A stretch of 64,000 nucleotides of DNA, taken from positions 868,001 through 932,000 of the forward strand of contig CAVWUM010000002.1 in NCBI GenBank assembly GCA_963758205.1. The letters run 5' to 3'. Position numbers and translations under genes: made by a program. Below are positions 56,205 through 62,538 of this stretch, piece by piece; position 1 is the stretch's first letter, and each line of letters opens with the position of its first letter. Below the pieces are notes generated by a model. The model made no database searches and was not told the origin of the DNA. It saw only the letters and a list, made by a program, of their open reading frames with translations. This DNA comes from Owenweeksia sp963758205 (GTDB lineage: Bacteria; Bacteroidota; Bacteroidia; Flavobacteriales; Schleiferiaceae).

Positions 56205-58928
56205 CTAATTGTCTTTGAGATATCTTACTAATTCTTCTTTACATTCCTCTCTCCTCAATTTCCAGAAGGAATAGGCAAGTGGAAAAACTGAAACTCCGGC
56301 ACGACCTAAAATTTTAAATCGTTCTACAGTAAGCGCTTCGCGATACTGCCCGGGGTATCCTATAAGGTCAATGCCCTTAAGTCCTGCCTTTGTTTTCAGC
56401 AAAATATCTATGGGCACACCAGCTATTGAAAAGTAAACCCATGTTTTGAGCTCATGCCCGGCCACAAACGCCATTACTTCAGCCAAAAATAAATCGTGAG
56501 ATTGTTGAGCCTGATCAGATACGGAGGTCACCGTACGGATATCCTCCAGGTACATTCGGAGGTAATGATCTGTGGCAAGCTGTTTCGGCTCTACAGAGTG
56601 CAGCACATACTGCCGCCCCTTAGCCCGGGTGATAGAAACATTAAATATATCGGGCTTATTGATATGTACAAATGCCGAATGGTGGCTTTCCATATCCACA
56701 GCAAAAGAAAGAAACATCACATCCCGCTCTTCTCCCTGAAAGGCATAAGCCGTACCCACTGTAAGTCTATGGTTTTGCATCTGCTCAACACTCAATTGAT
56801 TGCTTAACTGGGCAGAAATAAAATCAGCCTGATCCCGTAAAGGAGACAACACACCAATACTACTCTTTATCGAGTTTTCAAGCTCAGCCTCGTTTAGTAT
56901 AATTTCATCTATCCTTTTGATGATCTCCTCAGCCTCCTTTTCATTCACGCCCTTTTCATTTCTCCTGCCGTTTACCTTTATTTCAAAATGGCCCAGACCT
57001 TCAGTCTTTAAGGGCCGCTCATTCATAACCCTTAGTGAGTTGCTGTAAAACTCTTTATTTGAAAACCTTATAATTTCAGGTACAGAGCGGTAATGCTCAT
57101 CAAGAAATGACACCTGTTCCTGACTCTGCAGTTGACGACTAACCATATCCAGAAAACTTGTTTCACGAAAGTTGTAAATGGAAAGGTAGCTTTCTTTAAG
57201 ACCTGACCTCAAAAGCAATTGCAGCATTTTGTTTTTTGATAAAAACGAGGAATGGCGAAGTTGGTTAGGGTCACCACATACAACCACCCTTTTAGCCCTT
57301 TGCAGGGCAGCCATACTGGTAGCCATATCGCATTGGCTTGCCTCGTCAATTATCACTAAATCAAAAAGTTCTTTTTGTTGAGGCAGTACTCTATACAAAT
57401 CAGCCAATTTGCACAACCAAATCGGGAAGGCCCTTACTATTATTTTATGATTCAGGTTCTCAAAAATATCCTCACGGTCGCTACTACGGGTTTTCTTAAG
57501 TCCCTGGTTTAAGCCTTCAAGAGTTTGTCTATCATATCGTAATATGTCCTTTATACGCTTATGGTAGTCATTGTAAATTGCCTTTCGGCCAAACTCGATC
57601 CGCTTATCTAAAAGTTCTTCTAAATCCTTAAGCAATTGCCAATGTGGTTTGTACCACCTATGTATTGTTTTAATAATTAAAGATTTGTACTTATCCGAGA
57701 GTCTATCCCCAAGTAACCTTTCTGACCATTCCAGCTCCAGGTCCAATCTCTCTTTTAGCTTTAGTTCAAGCTCTTGAATCTGAGAATTTATGAGTTTTAA
57801 ATCTGATTGGGTAATACCAAAACTTTCTACGGTAATAGGCCTGGTTAAGAAATTTCGAAGAGTTGCTTTTAGTTTCCGAAGATTACTTTTTGCCCCACCC
57901 CTTATCATTACTTCATCGGTATGAAGTAACTCCTCAATTTTACGAGCCACTACATCTACAGCTTCATCCTGCTTTGAAGTTATCAGTACAGACTCACCCC
58001 TCATCAGATGATCCAGCGCCATACAGGCTATGGTATATGATTTACCGGTACCCGGAGGACCAACCACCAATGATAAAGTTTCGGAGCGGGCATTTAATAG
58101 AGCGCTTTTTTGCCCGTTATTTAAAATGGCGGGTAAATAAGGAGGAGTTGTATTTTTCCCCTGGTTAAATGGTGTTTCACCAAAAGTGGCCCTTAATGAA
58201 CGTGAATAGTCTTGTGCTCCTGCCAGCTCTTCGAGTTCTGAGAGAATTCCATAGGTTTCTGCGGACTTAGCCACTACGCCAAGCCCTGAAGCCGGTACTA
58301 ATTTAAAGGTCGAAATCTCAGCTCTTTGCTTTGGTTGCAATTGTCTTTTTATTCGGGTTTCCTTCCACAGTTCAGGATACATCAATAGCGAATCCGTATC
58401 GAGCTCTGGGAAATATTTCTTTAGCAGCCTTCCCATATTACCTACCTCACCGTATCCAAATGGATAATTGGGCAGTTCTTTCATAATTTCACTTTCCACT
58501 AAACTGCCTTCAACACCCTCACCTAAAAGAGTTAGAATTGAGGGGTTTAATCTCCAATTATCTTTTTCAATGTACAGAAAGTAGTGACCCTTCTCAAATT
58601 TTATGTAAGCGGGGAAAAGCAATAATGGAGCACATACCTTTCGTGTTTTACCAAGGTTTGATTCTGAGCCCAACATAAAAACAGCACCGTATAGCAGCTC
58701 TTTTTCCTTTTGATAGAGCTGCACCATTTTTATAATCCGATCCGCATATTCCTCCGATAGTGCAACCTTAGGCGAGGCATCGTTCAGAAGCTCCTCATTC
58801 CCTTCAAACACTATTAAATGCTCTACTTTACGGGGATTTAGGTAGTCAGATAATTTAAGTTGCCGATTATCGGCTACATAGCATTGATGTAAATAGGATA
58901 AAAGAGCAGGTATATCAGAATTCTTCAC
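56205..58928 (-). CDS. Superfamily 1 helicase (AAA_11/AAA_12 type) with extra C-terminal domain
   Basis: A 907-residue protein. The N-terminal 280 residues have no recognised domain. The SF1 motor has Walker A VVGPPGTGKSYT (288-299), Walker B LVIIDEASQ (524-532), GDPNQL (552-557), HYRS (612-615), VGTAYAFQGEERDV (724-737) and NVSITRAKG (763-771). This set fits the Upf1/Dna2-like (COG1112-type) group acting on RNA or DNA. A helical insert lies at about 360-500. The C-terminal 100 residues (810-907) resemble a worn Vsr/DUF559-type nuclease fold, with PIDILLK and GIDLIG but no obvious full catalytic triad. The start is GTG. It is the last gene of the operon; the PLD gene ends 49 bases upstream. 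A defence role is inferred. Confidence 0.88.
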   Translation of the reverse strand: MKNSDIPALLSYLHQCYVADNRQLKLSDYLNPRKVEHLIVFEGNEELLNDASPKVALSEEYADRIIKMVQLYQKEKELLYGAVFMLGSESNLGKTRKVCAPLLLFPAYIKFEKGHYFLYIEKDNWRLNPSILTLLGEGVEGSLVESEIMKELPNYPFGYGEVGNMGRLLKKYFPELDTDSLLMYPELWKETRIKRQLQPKQRAEISTFKLVPASGLGVVAKSAETYGILSELEELAGAQDYSRSLRATFGETPFNQGKNTTPPYLPAILNNGQKSALLNARSETLSLVVGPPGTGKSYTIACMALDHLMRGESVLITSKQDEAVDVVARKIEELLHTDEVMIRGGAKSNLRKLKATLRNFLTRPITVESFGITQSDLKLINSQIQELELKLKERLDLELEWSERLLGDRLSDKYKSLIIKTIHRWYKPHWQLLKDLEELLDKRIEFGRKAIYNDYHKRIKDILRYDRQTLEGLNQGLKKTRSSDREDIFENLNHKIIVRAFPIWLCKLADLYRVLPQQKELFDLVIIDEASQCDMATSMAALQRAKRVVVCGDPNQLRHSSFLSKNKMLQLLLRSGLKESYLSIYNFRETSFLDMVSRQLQSQEQVSFLDEHYRSVPEIIRFSNKEFYSNSLRVMNERPLKTEGLGHFEIKVNGRRNEKGVNEKEAEEIIKRIDEIILNEAELENSIKSSIGVLSPLRDQADFISAQLSNQLSVEQMQNHRLTVGTAYAFQGEERDVMFLSFAVDMESHHSAFVHINKPDIFNVSITRAKGRQYVLHSVEPKQLATDHYLRMYLEDIRTVTSVSDQAQQSHDLFLAEVMAFVAGHELKTWVYFSIAGVPIDILLKTKAGLKGIDLIGYPGQYREALTVERFKILGRAGVSVFPLAYSFWKLRREECKEELVRYLKDN

Positions 58929-58977
58929 GACCCAAATATGAGCGAATTAACTTGACTTTTGATTACAAATGAAATCA

Positions 58978-59667
58978 TTAAAAGAGTAACTTCCATAGCC
59001 GCTCAAACTCCCTTTCATACGATTTGAATACACCCGGATCCTGCAGCATTATGAGGTTTTCATAATTGTGATCAGCAGCAGAGCGGGTCCAATTATAGCT
59101 GCCGGTTAGGATAGTCTCCTCATCAAATAAGGCAAATTTGTGATGCATGTGTACGGGCGAACGATCAGTAATTACCTTCAAACCCGCTCTTTCAAGTCTT
59201 TTTATATCGGAACCAAGATCAAAGGATTTATCATCATCTGTAATAATATTGATCGTCACCTTTCTCCGGTGAGCTGCCAAAAGTTCTTCCGTTATTTCAT
59301 CATCGCTGATGGTAAATACACATATGCGAATCTTGATTTTAGCAAACCTTATTTGTGAACATATAGCTTCCCTACAAGCTGTTCCGGGGCTGAAATACAC
59401 CCTAGGTTTACCGTGAGTAACTTCACCTTTATCGCCCAAAAGTTTAAAAATTTCGAAGAGCCAATCCAATAACAACTGACTTCGGTGAGAATCTGTCCTT
59501 TGCTGCGCTAATGCCCTGGCTTCGCTTAACAGAAGCTTTCGCTGATGCTCCGTAAGGTAGATTTCAGAGAGCATCCTTCGTAACTCACCTCGCTCCTTTC
59601 TTGTAATAACAAAGTCATCAAAAGAATTTATCAATGCATTTTTAAGAGTGCTAAAATTTTCATCCAT
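58978..59667 (-). CDS. Phospholipase D-family nuclease-like protein
   Basis: A 229-residue protein. The C-terminal half is a single PLD domain with one complete HKD motif (H175-x-K177-x4-D182 in HMHHKFALFDEETILTGSYNWT). One motif per chain means it should work as a dimer, like the Nuc endonuclease. The N-terminal 85 residues are helical and charged and may bind a partner. There is no signal peptide, so it acts in the cytoplasm. It starts 5 bases after the regulator gene and precedes the helicase. In known defence systems (Mokosh, DISARM), PLD proteins of this kind pair with helicases; its substrate here is unknown. Confidence 0.9.
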   Translation of the reverse strand: MDENFSTLKNALINSFDDFVITRKERGELRRMLSEIYLTEHQRKLLLSEARALAQQRTDSHRSQLLLDWLFEIFKLLGDKGEVTHGKPRVYFSPGTACREAICSQIRFAKIKIRICVFTISDDEITEELLAAHRRKVTINIITDDDKSFDLGSDIKRLERAGLKVITDRSPVHMHHKFALFDEETILTGSYNWTRSAADHNYENLIMLQDPGVFKSYEREFERLWKLLF

Positions 59668-59672
59668 AGCTT

Positions 59673-60452
59673 TTACTTACTACTGCTTCGGGCCTTTAAT
59701 AAGCTCAGTTCATTTTCTACCTCGCGCATTTTTGTGCTTAATTTATTCTCAGAGCCAATATTTTTAGTAATTATCTTTTCAACCTGCCAAACGCCCTTAA
59801 AATCCTTTAAGCCAAACGTCTTTTGGTACGAATTAAGACTGGCACCCTTAAGCACAACCTGACTTAATGATTTGGAAACAACCCTGCGCAATAGGATTTC
59901 GCTGGAGGTTTCAAAGAGATAGACTTTATCGCTTTCGGTTTGTCCAACGTCAAACTTGTCAGGGCAAACACCTATTACTATATCACCTGCCTCAGGCCCC
60001 AAACCGTTGTAGTTCATAGTGTTGTCACTAATTTCAAACGCGCGGTATTTTTTACCTTTTATAAGCGGGATGCTGATATAGGGTAAGGATGATACGGCTA
60101 TTGCATCAGTTAAGTAGGCCCCCTGATTGTTCCAGTCTACGAGTGGAACCGGTACCATATCCACCGGAGCCGACTTCGGTACCAAATTATGGATAGCCTG
60201 GTCATTCAGATCTTTGCGAAATATATCAAATCGATAAAGATCATTAACACTTAGCTCTTTCGTGAGCAGGTCATCAAGGCTAATGCTAAAATAATTAGCT
60301 ATATCCATGATTGTTTCTATTTTTGGCTCTGCCCTGCCCTCTTCATAAGCACCAATTGCACCTCGCTTCAAATTGAACAAGTCAGCAAAATCGCTCTGAT
60401 TAAGCTTTTTCACTCCGCGAATCTTCCTGATGTTATTCCCTATATGTGACAT
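59673..60452 (-). CDS. HTH regulator with S24-like domain lacking catalytic residues
   Basis: A 259-residue repressor-like protein. The N-terminal XRE helix-turn-helix is at about 5-62 (NIRKIRGVKKLNQSDFADLF ... GAYEEGRAEPKIETIMDIANYF). The C-terminal part is a LexA/CI-like S24 fold (about 95-235). Where active proteins have a G-x-S-M serine, this one has ISDNTM, and where they have KRV it has LRRV. Self-cleavage is therefore unlikely. A short coiled tail (MREVENELSLLKARSSSK) ends it. It is the first gene of the regulator-PLD-helicase operon, 5 bases ahead of PLD, and faces the YbjN-PspA operon. Confidence 0.88.
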   Translation of the reverse strand: MSHIGNNIRKIRGVKKLNQSDFADLFNLKRGAIGAYEEGRAEPKIETIMDIANYFSISLDDLLTKELSVNDLYRFDIFRKDLNDQAIHNLVPKSAPVDMVPVPLVDWNNQGAYLTDAIAVSSLPYISIPLIKGKKYRAFEISDNTMNYNGLGPEAGDIVIGVCPDKFDVGQTESDKVYLFETSSEILLRRVVSKSLSQVVLKGASLNSYQKTFGLKDFKGVWQVEKIITKNIGSENKLSTKMREVENELSLLKARSSSK

Positions 60453-60467
60453 CTGATTTGAAAATTT

Positions 60468-60491
60468 ATGCTAATTTTATTGGTAATACCA
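60468..60491. promoter_or_regulatory. Operator-like site near the regulator gene
   Basis: ATGCTAAT (60468-60475) followed by TGGTA-A-TACCA (60481-60491), starting 15 bases upstream of the regulator ATG. The ATGCTAAT word recurs at 60609-60616 in the second site. Confidence 0.45.
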
Positions 60492-60591
60492 TTTTTATTA
60501 GTATATTCGTCTTGTAAAGCTAACTAAATTAACATGAACCTCCCAACTTATATTTTATCCCTACCCCCACCTTGATTAAAAAATCACATAT

Positions 60592-60616
60592 ATTGGCATG
60601 GATAAACCATGCTAAT
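60592..60616. promoter_or_regulatory. Operator-like inverted repeat upstream of the ybjN-like gene
   Basis: ATTGGCATGG (60592-60601) and CCATGCTAAT (60607-60616) are inverted copies with one mismatch, 5 bases apart. This size and symmetry fit a dimeric HTH repressor, and the site lies 41 bases before the ybjN-like ATG. Confidence 0.55.
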
Positions 60617-60657
60617 CAAACTTTTAATTTGAACCCAAATAATTAACACCTATAAAA

Positions 60658-61053
60658 ATGAGCGACCATTTTAACAAAGTTCGGGAGTACCTCCTTGAAT
60701 TAGACTATGACATTAAAACAGAAAATACTTCTGACGAGGTTTTTGTAATTGAGAACGAATCTTCCGGAGTGCGCAACCTTGTAATTGCTTGCGCTGACCC
60801 TATCCTGATTTTAGAGCAGTTTATGTTTGAGCTTAAAGCCTCCTCTGAGGAAATACTCCGAAGCCTGCTCATAAAAAACCGGGATATAGTGCATGGGACT
60901 TTTGCGCTTGATGAGACAGGTAAGAAGGTAATTTTCAGAGACACGCTTCAACTGGAAAACCTGGATTTCAACGAACTTGAAGGATCCATTAATTCTCTTA
61001 GCCTTTTGCTAAGTGAGTATTCTGATAAACTGATTGAATTTTCAAAACATTAA
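60658..61053 (+). CDS. YbjN-family protein
   Basis: A 131-residue cytoplasmic protein with the YbjN/type III chaperone-like fold. NKVREYLLELDYDIKTENTSDEVFVIENESSGVRNLVIAC is followed by FELKASSEEILRSLLIKNRDIVHGTFALDETGKKVIFRDTL and a final helix. In this family the domain binds other proteins and is found beside membrane-stress genes. It is the first gene of a plus-strand operon, followed by pspA 12 bases later. Its biochemical role is unknown. Confidence 0.8.
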   Translation: MSDHFNKVREYLLELDYDIKTENTSDEVFVIENESSGVRNLVIACADPILILEQFMFELKASSEEILRSLLIKNRDIVHGTFALDETGKKVIFRDTLQLENLDFNELEGSINSLSLLLSEYSDKLIEFSKH

Positions 61054-61065
61054 AAAAATAAAACG

Positions 61066-61799
61066 ATGAACATCTTAAAAAGACTTTTTAGCATAGGGAA
61101 AGCCGAAACCCATTCGGCCATTGACAAACTGGAAGACCCCATAAAAATGACGGAGCAAGGGTATCCGTGAACTTAAGGAAGACCTTGACAAGGCCCTACA
61201 TGCCCTGGCTGAAATAAAGGCACTAAGTATCCGTGCACGTAATGATGTGGAAACATTTGGAAATAAGGCCAGCAGATTATGAAAAGAAGGCCATTATCCT
61301 TTTGCAACAAGCCGAAAAAGGAGACCTGGACACGACCGAAGCTGACAGACTGGCTCAGGAAGCTCTTACTAAAAAAGAGGAAAACCTACAGCAAGTAGCT
61401 CGCAGTAAAGCAGACCGTGAGAAGTTTGAAGGCAATATCTCTTCCATGGATACCAACATCAAAAGGCTTAGAAGCCAGATCAGCCAGTATGAAAACGAAC
61501 TGAAAACGTTGAAAGCCCGCGTAAAAGTGAGCTCTGCCACCAAGAATATCAATAAGCAAATGGCTCAGATTGATTCTACCGGCACAGTGAGTATGCTGGA
61601 GCGCATGAAGGAAAAAGTAGCCCAGGAAGAAGCCCTTGCTGAGAGCTATGGGGAAATTGCCAACGAAAGCAGAAGTGTGGACGAAGAAATTGATAAAGCC
61701 ATCGGTGATGCCGATAAAGTTAAAGCGGCTGATCAGCTTGCCGAGCTTAAAAAGAAGTTGGGAATGAACAAAGATGATAATGCCCAAAACCAGGGATGA
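61066..61799 (+). pseudogene. pspA: PspA/IM30-family gene with two frameshifts
   Basis: A membrane-stress coiled-coil protein gene. Frame one begins MNILKRLFSIGKAETHSAID and reads to KMTEQG. Frame two supplies IRELKEDLDKALHALAEIKA up to TFGNK. Frame three continues ADYEKKAIILLQQAEKGDLD to the stop at 61799. Dropping one G from the GGG at 61159-61161 and one C from the CC at 61269-61270 gives an unbroken PspA of 243 residues, normal for the family. PspA proteins polymerise on damaged inner membranes and seal them. The stop overlaps the next start (ATGA). Two errors 110 bases apart suggest sequencing faults or recent decay. Confidence 0.87.
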
Positions 61800-62440
61800 G
61801 CGAGTTTATTAACCTGATCTTTAGTGGAGCCAATGCCTTACCCACAGCGCTGCTACTGTTCATATTCCTTTATTGGATTATTGTTATTCTGGGATTTGTA
61901 GGTACCGATTTTTTGGATATCGACATTGACATAGATGGCGACAACGATCTGGATATGGATGGTGCTTCAAGCGGAGATTTGTCATGGCTCAATAAAGCCC
62001 TGCTCTTCTTCAACCTGGGCAAAATTCCGCTAATGATATGGCTCACCTTCGTAGCCTTTCCGCTTTGGTTTATCTGTGTAAACGTAAACGGACTGCTCGG
62101 CATCGAAAATTTCTTCTTAGGACTAATTGTATTTATTCCGGCCTTTATTGCCAGTGTATTTCTTGCCAAGTTCCTAACATGGCCCTTTGTTAAGTTTTTT
62201 ATGAAAATAGAGGAAGACAGTAAGGAGAAGGAAATAATTGGCAAAATGGGAACTGTGATACTTGCCGCAGATCACCTAAGGCGCGGACAGGCTGAAGTGA
62301 ATTACCGTGGTAGCTTTTTAACCTTCTACATAAAAACCCGTGAGGGAGATACCGTGGAAAAAGGGGATAAAGTGCTGTTTATCAAAAATCTTGATAGTGA
62401 AGGCTTTTACATTATAGAGCCTTATCGCGAGATTGAATAA
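61796..62440 (+). CDS. YqiJ/NfeD-like membrane protein with OB-fold domain
   Basis: A 214-residue inner-membrane protein. There is an N-terminal helix (about 14-36), an acidic loop (residues 41-60; repeated D/I pattern), two more helices (about 72-130) and a C-terminal OB-fold (about 140-214: GKMGTVILAADHLRRGQAEVNYRG ... GDTVEKGDKVLFIKNL). This layout is that of YqiJ and of short NfeD partners of flotillins. It sits between pspA (4-base overlap) and the flotillin gene. It likely forms a complex with flotillin in membrane microdomains, by analogy with YqiJK. Confidence 0.87.
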   Translation: MSEFINLIFSGANALPTALLLFIFLYWIIVILGFVGTDFLDIDIDIDGDNDLDMDGASSGDLSWLNKALLFFNLGKIPLMIWLTFVAFPLWFICVNVNGLLGIENFFLGLIVFIPAFIASVFLAKFLTWPFVKFFMKIEEDSKEKEIIGKMGTVILAADHLRRGQAEVNYRGSFLTFYIKTREGDTVEKGDKVLFIKNLDSEGFYIIEPYREIE

Positions 62441-62492
62441 GCAACTCGTTCATAGGATTTCTATAAGTTGAAAAACTAACAATAACTAACAT

Positions 62493-62520
62493 GCCACCAG
62501 CCCCACCGGGGTCTGGCGGC
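62493..62520 (+). other. Strong hairpin between yqiJ-like and flotillin genes
   Basis: GCCACCAGCCCC and GGGGTCTGGCGGC pair over almost their full length, with two mismatches and a 3-base loop. No T tract follows, so it is probably not a terminator. It may protect or limit the operon RNA, or be a REP unit. Confidence 0.5.
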
Positions 62521-62538
62521 CTAACTTAAAAACATAAA

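Noticed and set aside
61386..61787. 133-codon frame opposite pspA
   Set aside because: It mirrors the coiled-coil coding sequence; no start context or motif supports it.
61066..61799. Programmed ribosomal frameshifting in pspA
   Set aside because: Two shifts close together, no slippery heptamer or following structure seen, and PspA genes are normally unbroken; error or mutation is simpler.
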